Source: Torymus aiolomorphi (taxonomy: Eukaryota; Arthropoda; Insecta; Hymenoptera; Torymidae). Taken from it: a DNA stretch of 64,000 nt. This document shows, piece after piece, positions 23,290 to 34,063 of the stretch. Every line of letters starts with the position of its first letter. The stretch's first letter is position 1. The stretch covers positions 65,863,583 through 65,927,582 of the forward strand of contig CM070874.1 of the NCBI GenBank assembly GCA_036365515.1, read 5' to 3'. The translations under genes and the position numbers were made by a program. The notes below the pieces were generated by a model. That model was not told the DNA's origin. It was given only the letters and a program-made list of their open reading frames with translations, and ran no database searches.

Positions 23290-24963
23290 CTTAACTTTAA
23301 GACTCGCGGAATACACGTAAAAAATCTTAGAACAATTTTTATGGTAATAAAAGAGCTCTAATAGGAATAAAGTGTATTTGAGTTCTACAATTTAGATGAT
23401 CTTATTATGAGAAACTCGCTACCTTTTACTAGCAAGGAATGGGGAGAAACTCACTTAGAAAAATATCTTCATGTACACCTGATGGACATTGATTCGAGTG
23501 AAACGTGCCCCCTCAGTTTCAAAATCCTGCAATCCCATTAGCAAATTCGGGTGTAACCGTTAACCTTATATTGGAATTGTCCAATGGGATTCTAGCATTT
23601 TAAAACTGAAGAGGCACGTTCCACGCGAATCACTGTCCACTGGGTGTACATGAGCTGACAATGAATTCAAATCTAGATTGGCAGGGTAAGCAATATTCAC
23701 GTTAAAGAGTTTTTGGAAGTAGAAGGTATACGACAAGGTTGTAAAAATGAAAAAATATCTCGAAACTATAATAAAGAGGAAATAAGATCCACTCATAGTA
23801 TTTGCACTCAGACAGGTCGGCACTTCAGGGTAGAGTTCAGTTCGTCGAAAGGGGACAACTCAGCTGAGTGCTAAGAAAGGGGATAATTCACCGGCTCCGA
23901 AGTAGGTACACATAAAAAACCGCTACCAATTCATTGGTACTTAGCTTCCTCAAACTTAATTTTTTTATTCTATTGTATAAACTATTAAATTTAAAAATTA
24001 TATTGTAAACACATTTTTTCTTATTTTTGTAATCCTTTATTAGCTACCACTGATATTATGTCAACACAAAATTACTATTTTAATATATTATTAATAAAAA
24101 AAAACCTACCTACCCGGAGCGTAACTATAACACACAGGCACTATACCATCTATAATAACCCTTTTTCTACATTCCTATTACCTCATAATCATTGTACTAC
24201 AATATTCTTTATAATAAATAATGTTTTTTGATAAAATTTTACAGATATATTGCTTATACCACACACAAAATTTTCTATAAATTTCATTTTTTTATTTATT
24301 AAGAGGGTACATAATCAATTTTTACCGACAGAGTGGGTTCACCGTTTTTCAGTTTATAAAAAAAATAAATACAATGTATTATACAAAATCAATAGTTCAC
24401 TTCGCTAGATTTTATAATGATCTATCATCATGCTTAATCGAAAGTCAAAATATTCATTATTTTTTTCGTAAAGTGTGAACAAATTTTGATGTTTTGACGA
24501 GCACGATGCCAAAATTTTGTTCAAATTTTATTATAAAAAAAAAAAAAATGAATATTTTGACTTGAAATTTTCCTGCAAATATAATACTATGAAATCTAGA
24601 TAATTGAACTCTTGATTTTACATAATTTACAAAAAAAAAACGCTGCTAACTGAATTAGCAGAATGCTTTCTCAAAGAGTATCTTCAATATTTTTATGACA
24701 TTTTTTTATTGCACATTGAAAATAAAAATCACAGTTTAAAGTTAAAACAGTATTGTAATCCGCGTTTCATTTAAAAACTGGCAATCAGAGAAGGAGTAAA
24801 TGTTCAAATAAATTGTTATTTCTTATTAGAAAGTGGCTACTCGGTCTCCTTCGGCATAAAAATTTTAATTTCCGTGTTTACATTCTATATATGTTCAATA
24901 GAAATCGCTGAAGAAATTTTTCAATTCATTAAAAAAGCATAATATTATTCTAAGTTGGTGAAA
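23290..24963. other. AT-rich spacer
   Basis: Contains hairpin repeat copy C at 23914-23960 and long A/T runs. The short minus-strand open frame near 23566-23823 has no recognisable domain. No gene is called. Confidence 0.5.
23914..23960 (+). repeat. Conserved hairpin repeat, copy C (compensatory stem change)
   Basis: Here the stem is TACCAAT/ATTGGTA. In copy D it is TGCCAAT/ATTGGCA, and in A and B it is GCCAAT/ATTGGC. The change on both sides preserves pairing. The shared 3' motif AGCTTCCTCAAACTTAAT follows. Confidence 0.8.
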
Positions 24964-26235
24964 CCCGGCAAAAAATGATCCATGTATGGCCATATATACT
25001 CATATATAAAAATCTGCATGAACATATATGACCACACGTGATTATATATAACCATATTTGATCATATATGGATTTTGTCTCTATATAAAAACACGTGGTT
25101 GTATATAAGCAAGTATAATCATACATGACTATATATGATCATATATGGATATATATAATACTTTTGTAAGTCATCTTTATACGTGTCCATATTCGTCCAT
25201 ATATGAACATATATAAGTATGTTGGTGAACCTATTTGGCGAGCTATAGTTTTTTACCATGATTGAAGTATATGCTTGACTAAAGAAATAATATCCCTCTC
25301 TGGGGCTGAGGTATTAATAAAACTCGCCAAAAGTGGTCTATAGTATCTTAGCTCTTTTGGTGAGCTCGTCAAAAACGTCCAAAACTCGCCAAAACAGTCG
25401 TTCCGTATCTTTTTTACTCGTCAAAACGTGCCAGAAATATAAATATATCATTATATACAAATATGTAAAACCGTATACGACCGTTCATGTATGACTATAT
25501 TTGCTAAGATACAAGTATATATGTTTATATAGAGACGAAATCCATATATGATCATATATAATCACGTATGCTTATATATCCCCATGCAAGATTTTTATAT
25601 ATGGATGTATATGGCCGTATATGGATCATTTTTTCCCGGGAATCTTCAAATCTGCATTCTCGACTCAAAAATAACTTCAAAATAGTCGCAAAAGACATGA
25701 ATAGAGAGGGAATTAAGCGTTTTTTAAGAATCTGTGTTTATATTATATTCATCTTTGAGATGTAATGCCGAAAAAGTTATTTATATTTCGTAAAATTAGT
25801 TAATTTTTCTAAAATCTAGCTACTTTTGCAAATCCGCATATTGAAATCAAAAATATTTCGTGATTAGTTATAAAATACATAATTTAGGAGGAAACCAAAT
25901 TTACTCTAAGAATATCGGTCCACATTTTGCATATCTTTAGCACAAATTAAAGAAAATAATTATTTTTGAAAAAAAAACATCGTTAAAGAAAGTTTTTTAA
26001 ATTCATTAAAATAGCGTTATTTTGTTTAAAGTTGATGCAATCTCAAAATCTGTATTCTCAATTTAAAAATAATTTGAAAATAGTGTTAATAGACATGAAT
26101 ATAGAGGGAATGCATATTGCAATAATGTGTATTTATGTGATATGCATCTTTAAGATGAAATGCCGAAAAAGTTATTTATAATTCATATAACTATTACATT
26201 TTTCGAAAGTAACTACTTTTTCATATTCTCAATTT
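24900..26235 (+). repeat. Diverged tandem duplication, left copy interrupted by a fold-back element
   Basis: The sequence around the insertion at 24964-25640 (flanks 24900-24963 and 25641-25840) recurs as one continuous block at about 25985-26230. Shared landmarks are AATTCATTAAAA, GACATGAATA.AGAGGGAAT and TGCCGAAAAAGTTATTTAT. A third, shorter relative of the intervening part (ACATAATTTAGGAGGAAA-type) lies near 28900-28975. Confidence 0.7.
24964..25640. mobile_element. AT-rich fold-back MITE, 677 bp
   Basis: The ends CCCGGCAAAAAATGATCCAT and (inverted) ATGGATCATTTTTTCCCGGG are followed by ~120 bases of inverted repeat dense in ATATATG/CATATAT motifs. The uninterrupted duplicate at ~26030 shows the empty site, implying a target duplication of at most two bases (AA). 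No coding sequence. Confidence 0.75.
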
Positions 26236-26365
26236 GTGAAGTTGCAACTCGACGACTTGAGCGCACAACGGAATGGCGATGCGTTGTCTCGTTTTCCTTC
26301 TCTCCAGGCCGAGAGAGTTTGCATCATGGTGCAGCGTGCACAAAATCCGGGAGAGATTACTGGTA

Positions 26366-26921
26366 CACTGAAAAAAATTTTAGGCTGTAGAAACCATAGT
26401 TTCGATTTGCTGTACTAACACTATTTATAGTGTTCATTTACCCTTACAGACGGCTGAAGTAGCTATTCATTTGTATAATGTAACGGCACTATTGGTCAGA
26501 TGCGGGAAATGTACTTGTACAGCTCTGACAGCCGTATGACTTAGTTTTGCCGCCGATATTTGTTTGTTGACAACGCTACAACGCGAAGCCGATATTCATG
26601 TTATAACCTAAAAAAGTCAAGAAACCGGCCACATCAACCGCATGTTTGCAATCCACGTTTGCGTATTTCATCTGTAATCAGTGTACTTATCAATCGAGAT
26701 TATTTTAATGAAAAATATGTATGTATGGCGAATCATAACCTATTTAATGCTCCGACAAAAGAACTCTATACATTAGTGCTTTCAGTGTATCTTGTACAGC
26801 TCTCCCAACTGTACGAATACAATTACTGTATCTATAAAATTTAGCAGGAAGAAAATCAGCCGAACAGTACTGTTGTCAGAGCCGTACTTTCAGTTCTTAC
26901 AACGTGAAATTTTTTTCAGTG
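26366..26921. mobile_element. CACTG-ended MITE, 556 bp
   Basis: The ends CACTGAAAAAAATTT and the inverted AAATTTTTTTCAGTG lie next to TA on each side. A second element with the same end sequence is at 28567-28842. No coding sequence. CACTG ends are seen in CMC-type (Chapaev/EnSpm) elements, but a TA flank also fits Tc1/mariner; the superfamily is left open. Confidence 0.7.
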
Positions 26922-27548
26922 TAGCGAGTGTCCTCGCGTTGACGATCTCTTGGGTAGCTCGATAGCTCCCGTATCAAGAATCATGGTTCTTTCTCGCGCT
27001 GCTGGTTCTGCCTAGACTGCTACAAATATTTTACCTGGGGCAACGTCTCCTAGCTGAAATTCGCATGCAAGTTTTGAATGCGAGAACTCATGTAATCTCT
27101 CAAATGAGTTAACAACGAGAATTAACTATACTGCATTTATTGCTACGTCAATTCTTATATCTTATCTACAATGCACGAAGGCAGCCGTGTCCTTCGCGTT
27201 GTGTCCCACTTCGCATTTCGCGTTTGTATGTGTGTGAGCTTTCGACATCTACGTGCCTTCGTGAGCGTGGCAATTCGGAGAACGTTTTATAAATTAGTTC
27301 AAATATCTTTCGCGCTAATCTGAGAGGAGCGAGAGAGAGAGAGAGAGAGAGAAGGGCCGTCCATCGAGCGGATCGCCTTATGTTCCGGGCGACTCTTCGC
27401 CGGCGTTTACAACTACGTGATTTACTCTGTGCTAGCTCGAATCGCAGCTGACGCTTGCTGCCGGGCTTGGAGAGTCGCATGGCTACGTCGCTTCTTCGAT
27501 ACCGTGGACCTTGGACCACCTCCTGGACTCTTAGAATTGTTTGCGCTG
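26922..27548. other. GC-rich unannotated block with GA microsatellite
   Basis: No gene is recognised. A (GA)n run sits near 27327-27351. The base composition is unlike the AT-rich flanks. A minus-strand open frame at 27166-27519 is rich in Arg and Ser and partly made by the repeat, so I do not call it. Confidence 0.4.
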
Positions 27549-27552
27549 TTAA

Positions 27553-28106
27553 GGGGGTTCATCCAATTTTCAGTTTATTTAGGAAGTCTTTGAAACTTTT
27601 TTCACATGTACCTGACATCATTATCTATATGATATCCTCACAAAAAAGAGCCTAGCTTCACCGTTATCGAGATATTAATTGTCAAATTTGAGCATTTTAA
27701 CACGGCGTCTTATGGGACGCACACGCGCGAAAGATCGATTCAGTCTATAACTTCAAAGATACATTTAGCGTTTGTCTGAAAAACTAATATGTTATTAAAA
27801 TCAATAATTAGAATATCATATTACAAGTTCAGAGATCCTAGCTTCACCGTTTTTAAGATATTGTAGTTGAAAGTATGGAATTTTAGGTGTACGGCCGCGC
27901 GTGCAGACGACGCTGGAGCGGTGGGGGAACACACAGACGAGCGCCGCTCTGTGTGCACGCTCACAGACGGCACGAAGCTATGTATGTGTCAGTCCCGTAT
28001 AAACACGCGCTCTGACTACAAGAGTGGGGACCCCATGCGAGCAAGCCTGTGCGCGCGGTGCGGGCTGACATTGATTCTTGATACGTTCCTGGTTGGATGA
28101 ACCCCC
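27553..28106. mobile_element. TTAA-flanked MITE, 554 bp
   Basis: The left end GGGGGTTCATCCAA (27553) and right end TTGGATGAACCCCC (ending 28106) are perfect inverted repeats, flanked by TTAA at 27549-27552 and 28107-28110. Inside, CCTAGCTTCACCGTT occurs twice (near 27653 and 27837). No coding sequence. Same target and G-rich ends as the elements at 6234, 8703, 51820 and 61429. Confidence 0.8.
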
Positions 28107-28110
28107 TTAA

Positions 28111-28429
28111 GACGCTTGCGCTGCTCGGGAACGCTGGTTTGGCGCACCAATCGGCCGCGCTGCACCGCTGCGTGGAACCGCTAAGCCGTCGATGCGTCGA
28201 CTTGCGGTGAAGGCGATTGCAGTCCCACTGGTTGCCAGATCGGATCCATCTCCAACTGGTCGTCGACGGGGCATTCTCCTTGCCCAGCTGATCGGCGACA
28301 CGTTGCTTTTGCTCCGGCTCTCTTGTCGCCGCATGCGATTGTCCTTCTTTCTTCTCTCTCCAAATTGCATGCTTCTCTCTCTCTCCTATCCTACTTACCT
28401 GTGATTCTCTTTCTCTCTCTCCCCCCCCC

Positions 28430-28495
<66 letters not shown>

Positions 28496-28566
28496 GATAT
28501 ATATTGCCCACCTTGCTTATGGCTTTACGTGGCCGTGCGCGTGTGTGTGGTATGTGTAGGTGTGTA
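28111..28566. other. GC-rich block and CT microsatellite
   Basis: GC-rich sequence, then a long (CT)n run at about 28406-28497. The open frames here are products of the repeat or lack any recognisable domain. Confidence 0.5.
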
Positions 28567-28842
28567 CACTGAAAAAAATTTGGCACGGCGTTTGTTTCCA
28601 TCACAGTTCGTCAGCGCCCCCTTCGCTGCGTGTGTCAGACCACCCACTTTTGGCACAGCGTTTGTCCCTAATATAACGGGAGAGGAGCTGTGCCAGTACG
28701 GGGCGCGCGATGCTTTTATGGAACAGGAGCTGTGCCAGTACGGGGCAGGAGATGTGCCGAACCGCGGTACAACATTCGATCCTACTTTCGGTATAGCGTA
28801 TGTACTTACCGGGTCAGCTGGAGTGCCAAACTTTTGTCAGTG
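28567..28842. mobile_element. CACTG-ended MITE, 276 bp
   Basis: The ends CACTGAAAAAAATTTGGCAC and the inverted GTGCCAAACTTTTGTCAGTG are flanked by TA. It contains a short internal duplication of GAGCTGTGCCAGTACGGGGC (near 28685 and 28727). Confidence 0.7.
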
Positions 28843-29346
28843 TATATATTGGCGCGCACTTGTGCGGAGCTAAATCTCCGTCAAAAATTACTAGTGAGTA
28901 GTTTTAAAATGCATAATTTAGAAGTAAATAGAATGTACTTTCAGAATATCGGTTTACATTTTGTATATCTTTAAAACGGTCTAGATTTTGCACATCATTA
29001 AAACAAGTTAAAAAACCGCTGCCAATACATTGGCACTTAGCTTCCTCAAAATAATGTATTTATTCATTTTTTTTTTATTTTTTATAACAATAATTAATTG
29101 TATCGTACCCAATTTTCTTTATGAATATTCGTAATAAATTAATATATATTTTTCGAAAATTTATTCTTGTTACTCTTTTTCTCTTGAGACTTTCCAAAAA
29201 GGTTACAACAAAAATACTGGCATATTCTGCAAGTAAAATGCAAACTTTTTTCCAATCAATGTTCTATACAAAAAATTTCGATATTTTGAGTAAAAAATAA
29301 AGATAATCTTTTGAAATTTCGACCAAATATATTCTTCAATGAGTAT
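28843..29346. other. AT-rich spacer left of the Copia element
   Basis: Holds a short relative of the ~25.87 kb repeat (near 28900) and hairpin repeat copy D (29011-29050). No gene. Confidence 0.5.
29011..29050 (+). repeat. Conserved hairpin repeat, copy D
   Basis: Stem TGCCAAT/ATTGGCA with loop AC, then CTTAGCTTCCTCAAA. Confidence 0.8.
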
Positions 29347-29564
29347 TGTTGGTTATTAAAATTAACTAATAAATATAAACTTAAATTATTCACTGTACAT
29401 GATTTACTTTTGAATCCGATAGATGTCGCGCTTAACGCTGATTATATAGTTTATGTTTTGACAACAGTTCAGTTCGCTTGTAACCTCTTAACTGAGAACA
29501 TGTTTACGTTCTTTATAATAAATCTAGTTTAGTTAGATTGGTGTTTTGTTTATTTTTACCCACA
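29347..29564 (+). repeat. Copia left LTR
   Basis: 218 bp, TG...CA ends. It differs from the right LTR at CTCTTAAC (right: CTCCTAAC) and AAATCTAG (right: AAATTTAG). Confidence 0.97.
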
Positions 29565-29578
29565 GGTTATGGGCCCAG
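29565..29578 (+). promoter_or_regulatory. Copia primer-binding site
   Basis: GGTTATGGGCCCAG directly follows the left LTR. It is complementary to the anticodon-stem region of initiator methionine tRNA, the half-tRNA priming type used by copia. Confidence 0.9.
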
Positions 29579-29698
29579 GGTATCGCAAGATAAACCCGAT
29601 TAATAAAAACTAAACGAACGTGTGCTCAACTGAATCGTAATTACTCTTTCGCTCTCGAGTGTAGATTCTGATAATCGGCGTAGTTCTGAAAGCCAAAA

Positions 29699-32600
29699 AT
29701 GGCGGACAATCAAGACGTAACGCGCACTCTGCGATTCAATGTGTTGACTCGTGAAAATTACGATACATGGAGGATTCAAGCTGAGGCATTGTTTGTAAAA
29801 AACGATGTCTGGGAGTACATTTCAGGGGAAACCCCTGCCCCCGCCTTAGCAGCTAATAATGCTACCGCGGCTGAGAAAACTGCGGCGGAAAATTCTCACA
29901 AGGCATGGCTAAAAGTGGATCGCAAAGCACGTTCAGATTTGATTTTATCTATATCACCATCGGAGTTGAAAGACATTAATGGTTGTGCTACATCACATGA
30001 AATATGGATGAAACTTGAGTCAATACATGCCTCTAAAACTCCTGCTCGTAAGGCTGCTTTATACAAACGACTTACACAACACAAGATGGCGGAAGGTGGG
30101 GATATGCGTGCTCACATAAAGGAATTTTTCGAAGCTGCCGATAAATTGAAGGCGACAGGCGCAACATTAGATAATGATCTCCTTGCGATCATGCTAATTC
30201 ATAGCCTCCCATCATCTTATGAAAATTTCCGTTGTGCCATTGAGTCTCGTGATGAGCTGCCAGACACTGAGATTTTAAAAGTGAAAATTCTTGAAGAATA
30301 TCGGTCACGCCATCGTGGTGACGAAGCCCATAATTCCGCCTTGTTTACAAAGACAAAGGCACATAGCTCAAACCGACCAGAAAGTGGCTCTACCACACAT
30401 GCGAATAATGCAAATGGATCAGAGCAGCAACGCAGATTCAAGTACAAATGTAGTTTTTGTCACATAAAAGGACACAAAGAAGCAGATTGCTTCAAAAAGA
30501 AGAACATGTTAAAAGACAAAAAGAAAGAACATCAGGAAGAACAATCGGGCCTATGTTTCTTTACAAGTGAGTCAAATAAAAATAAGTGGTGTCTTGATAG
30601 TGGCAGTACATCGCATGTTTGTGGAATTAAAGATGCTTTCGAGAATATTACACAAGTCGATGGAAATTTATTACTCGCGAGTGACGCGACCACATCAGTG
30701 CGAGCTAAAGGCGACGTACGTATAGTTTCCGATAACGACGAGCGTGAAATAACACTCAAAAACGCGCTTTATGTTCCCGAACTCAGGACGAATTTAGTTT
30801 CGGTCGCAAAAGTTGTCGATGCAGGTTTTAATGTTAATTTTGAAAAACATCGTGCACTGATCATCGACACTGATGGAAAGACCCACGTTTCAGCAAAACG
30901 TATTGGCGATTTATATTACATGAATGAACTTCAAAAATCGTGTCACGTGTCGTCTACTACGAATAAAAGTGTAAACATGAAGGAATGGCATGCTCGACTT
31001 GGTCATGTAAATGCACAAGATCTCAAAACTATGTTAAATGGAGACTATGTTGAAGGTGCAAATGTTGTGAAAATAGAAGATCTCAAGTATTGTGAGACGT
31101 GCGCAGTCTCGAAAATGACGAGCAAACCATTTCCTCCTCGTCATGAAATATCGAAAGAGCCACTCCAAGTTGTTCATACGGACGTTTGTGGCCCCATGAG
31201 AACCACATCAAAGGGCGGAGCCAGATATTTTGTCACTTTTATAGACGATCATACTCGTTGGTGTCAAATTTATTTTATGCGCAACAAAAGTGAAGTTTCG
31301 CAAAAATTCATTGAATATAAAAATTTTGTCGAAAACCAAACGGGGTATAAGATCAAGGCTCTTCAATCAGACGGTGGACGAGAGTACGACAATGCCAAAT
31401 TAGACGAAATTTTGAAATCAGCTGGAATTCACCGACGTTTTACCGTCCCTTACACACCGGAGCAAAACGGTGTCGCTGAACGCAAAAACCGGTCTCTTGT
31501 CGAAACAGCACGATGTCTGCTACATCAAGCAGGATTGCCTGTAAGTTTTTGGGCCGAAGCCATACATACAGCTAACTATATTCGTAACAGGTGTATAACG
31601 AAGACCATTGGGTGCACACCGTATGAAAAGTGGATTGGTCGTAAACCCAATATCGCTCATTTTAGATCGTTCGGTGAAAAAGTTCATGTGTTAAATAAAT
31701 CACCAACTAAAAGTAAATTTGATTCAAGAGGGATCGAAGGCATTTTTCTAGGTTATGCTGATGATTCTAAGGCATACCGAGTATGGTTAACGGATGCTAA
31801 AAAGGTGGTATCTTCGAGAGATGTTAAGTTTTCTAACGAATTTAATGATCCAATGCCTAATCAGGAAAACATCCTCGGTGTAAATAAACCTAATAAATCT
31901 ACTGAGGTTGAAGAAACAGTTACTGTTGACGTGATCAAAAAGAATAATGTACCAAAAGTGGACAGTACTCCAAGCATAGATGCTGATTTCCATACCAGGA
32001 GTGACGGGCGTTTAAATGTTGATTTGAGTTCCGAAAACGGAACACCCTCTTTGGGTTCTGAGAAGATTAAACCAAAGTCACTCAATTTAATCGATTCAGA
32101 TGAAGGAGATTTCTTAGGTTTCGAAGTACCTACAGAGAATCCTCGATCACAGGAACCCTACAGAGATCATATCACTCTTCGTTCTTCAAATATGGGTGAA
32201 GACGAAAGCGCCATGACTATTGAAGTAAAAATGAAAGACGCTATAAATGGACCAAATAAAAATGACTGGTTTAAAGCTATATGCGAAGAAACTGAAAGTT
32301 TGATTAAAAATGATACTTGGTCACTTGTCGAAAAGCCAAAGGACGCTAAGCTTATTGGAAGCAGAACCGTATTATGCGAAAAGTACGGTCCGGATGGCTC
32401 ACTTAATCGAAGAAAGGCGCAGGTGGTCGGGCAAGGATTTACGCAGACTCCTGGTATAGATTTCTTCGACACGTTTGCCCCTGTTGCAAGACTTGACTCA
32501 TTGCGGATACTCGCAGCAATTGCTGCTAGAGATGGATTAAAACTTGAGCAAGCAGATGTGGTCACCGCTTATCTTGAGGGAGAGTTAGACACTGATTTGT

Positions 32601-33823
32601 ATATGAAACCACCAGAAATGCTCAAAGACGCGCTAGAGTCTATCATAAATTCAAAAAATGACGAACTTATCGTGAGCAAGGCCAAGTCAATGCTTAATGA
32701 TTTAAAAGGCCGCAACAAAGTATGCAGACTCAATAAAGCCATATACGGTCTACGTCAATCAGGAAGGTTGTGGCATACTAAAATTGACGATATCTTAAAG
32801 GATATAGGTCTTAGTCCAACTGTATCCGACCCATGCTTATACAAGGACACTAAGGACAGAAATACGTACTTATTGTTATACGTAGATGATATTATTTTTG
32901 TATCAAAAAACCGTGCAAGAGTAGCCGAAATCAAAAGGAAGCTCTCAAGTAATTTTGGCCTGAAGGATTTAGGACCTGCTAAATATTGTTTGGGGATTGA
33001 AATTGAACAAGCGGATGAAATGGTATCTCTAAGTCAAAGTGGATATATAAAAGATGTTCTTTCCAAATTCAATATGAGCAATTGTAATCCTGTATCGACA
33101 CCACTAGCAGTAGGAACGAAACTAGAACCAAGCAAGGATTCTCAAAATAACAGTTATCCATATCGTGAATTGATTGGAGCCTTGATGTATATCTCGGTTG
33201 CTACCAGGCCGGATATTACACACGCTGTAAATAAACTTAGTCAGTTTAATTCGTGTTATGATAAAACACACTGGGAAGCTGCCAAACGCGTACTTCGTTA
33301 TTTGAAAGGGATCATCAACATGAAGCTTGCATATACCAATGATAAAGAGAGTCTACGTGGATTCACCGATGCAGATTGGGGTTCTGACACTACTGATAGG
33401 CGTTCATATTCTGGGTATGCATTCATCTTATCTGGAGGCGCAATTTCATGGTGTTCCAGAAAGCAGAGGACGGTCGCGTTATCTTCAACAGAAGCCGAGT
33501 ACATGAGCTTAACTGATGCAGCGAAGGAAAGCATTTTCTTATCAACTCTATTGAAAGAACTTGGATTCAAAAATTTATCTGAATGTGTTGTTTATAATGA
33601 CAATCAGTCTGCTTGTAAACTTGCTATGAATCCAGTGTTCCATTCTAGAACAAAACATATTGATATAAGAATACATTTTATACGAGGGGCACTACAAGAT
33701 AAGAAGCTAGAATTGCAACATTTGTCAACGGATAGAATGATAGCAGACTTACTTACCAAGGCTGTACCTAAACCGAAGGTTGAATTGTGCGTTAAAGGAC
33801 TTGGATTAACACAATCAGAATAA
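29699..33823 (+). CDS. Copia gag-pol polyprotein, 1374 residues
   Basis: One frame encodes all replication functions of the retrotransposon. In order: Gag with an ENYDTWRIQAE start-region motif; zinc knuckle C251-x2-C254-x4-H259-x4-C264; aspartic protease DSG (300-302); integrase zinc-binding H431/H436/C465/C468; integrase catalytic D495, D558, E594 with the usual 35-residue D-E spacing and the TPEQNGVAERKNR box; reverse transcriptase with QADVVTAYLEGEL and YVDD (1061-1064); RNase H with DADWG near 1224 and SSTEAEYMSL. The ATG at 29699 is chosen because it is the first in-frame ATG after the leader and starts the Gag homology. There are no stops or shifts, so the protein is predicted to be functional. 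It supplies particle, protease, integrase and RT in the cytoplasm and nucleus. Confidence 0.97.
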   Translation: MADNQDVTRTLRFNVLTRENYDTWRIQAEALFVKNDVWEYISGETPAPALAANNATAAEKTAAENSHKAWLKVDRKARSDLILSISPSELKDINGCATSHEIWMKLESIHASKTPARKAALYKRLTQHKMAEGGDMRAHIKEFFEAADKLKATGATLDNDLLAIMLIHSLPSSYENFRCAIESRDELPDTEILKVKILEEYRSRHRGDEAHNSALFTKTKAHSSNRPESGSTTHANNANGSEQQRRFKYKCSFCHIKGHKEADCFKKKNMLKDKKKEHQEEQSGLCFFTSESNKNKWCLDSGSTSHVCGIKDAFENITQVDGNLLLASDATTSVRAKGDVRIVSDNDEREITLKNALYVPELRTNLVSVAKVVDAGFNVNFEKHRALIIDTDGKTHVSAKRIGDLYYMNELQKSCHVSSTTNKSVNMKEWHARLGHVNAQDLKTMLNGDYVEGANVVKIEDLKYCETCAVSKMTSKPFPPRHEISKEPLQVVHTDVCGPMRTTSKGGARYFVTFIDDHTRWCQIYFMRNKSEVSQKFIEYKNFVENQTGYKIKALQSDGGREYDNAKLDEILKSAGIHRRFTVPYTPEQNGVAERKNRSLVETARCLLHQAGLPVSFWAEAIHTANYIRNRCITKTIGCTPYEKWIGRKPNIAHFRSFGEKVHVLNKSPTKSKFDSRGIEGIFLGYADDSKAYRVWLTDAKKVVSSRDVKFSNEFNDPMPNQENILGVNKPNKSTEVEETVTVDVIKKNNVPKVDSTPSIDADFHTRSDGRLNVDLSSENGTPSLGSEKIKPKSLNLIDSDEGDFLGFEVPTENPRSQEPYRDHITLRSSNMGEDESAMTIEVKMKDAINGPNKNDWFKAICEETESLIKNDTWSLVEKPKDAKLIGSRTVLCEKYGPDGSLNRRKAQVVGQGFTQTPGIDFFDTFAPVARLDSLRILAAIAARDGLKLEQADVVTAYLEGELDTDLYMKPPEMLKDALESIINSKNDELIVSKAKSMLNDLKGRNKVCRLNKAIYGLRQSGRLWHTKIDDILKDIGLSPTVSDPCLYKDTKDRNTYLLLYVDDIIFVSKNRARVAEIKRKLSSNFGLKDLGPAKYCLGIEIEQADEMVSLSQSGYIKDVLSKFNMSNCNPVSTPLAVGTKLEPSKDSQNNSYPYRELIGALMYISVATRPDITHAVNKLSQFNSCYDKTHWEAAKRVLRYLKGIINMKLAYTNDKESLRGFTDADWGSDTTDRRSYSGYAFILSGGAISWCSRKQRTVALSSTEAEYMSLTDAAKESIFLSTLLKELGFKNLSECVVYNDNQSACKLAMNPVFHSRTKHIDIRIHFIRGALQDKKLELQHLSTDRMIADLLTKAVPKPKVELCVKGLGLTQSE

Positions 33824-33840
33824 TTTTGTTTAAGGGAGAG

Positions 33841-34058
33841 TGTTGGTTATTAAAATTAACTAATAAATATAAACTTAAATTATTCACTGTACATGATTTA
33901 CTTTTGAATCCGATAGATGTCGCGCTTAACGCTGATTATATAGTTTATGTTTTGACAACAGTTCAGTTCGCTTGTAACCTCCTAACTGAGAACATGTTTA
34001 CGTTCTTTATAATAAATTTAGTTTAGTTAGATTGGTGTTTTGTTTATTTTTACCCACA
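33841..34058 (+). repeat. Copia right LTR
   Basis: 218 bp, preceded by a purine-rich tract at 33829-33840 and followed by the target duplication AGTAT. Confidence 0.97.
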
Positions 34059-34063
34059 AGTAT

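Larger units (their letters stand above)
29347..34058 (+). mobile_element. Intact Copia-type LTR retrotransposon, 4712 bp
   Basis: Two 218-bp LTRs (29347-29564, 33841-34058) begin TGTTGG and end CCCACA. By eye they differ at two positions. The element is flanked by the direct duplication AGTAT (29342-29346 and 34059-34063). The primer-binding site GGTTATGGGCCCAG (29565-29578) is the complement of the anticodon-stem part of initiator Met tRNA, as in Drosophila copia. A purine tract, AAGGGAGAG, precedes the right LTR. One uninterrupted gag-pol frame lies between. All parts expected of an autonomous element are present, and the near-identical LTRs point to recent insertion. Confidence 0.97.
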
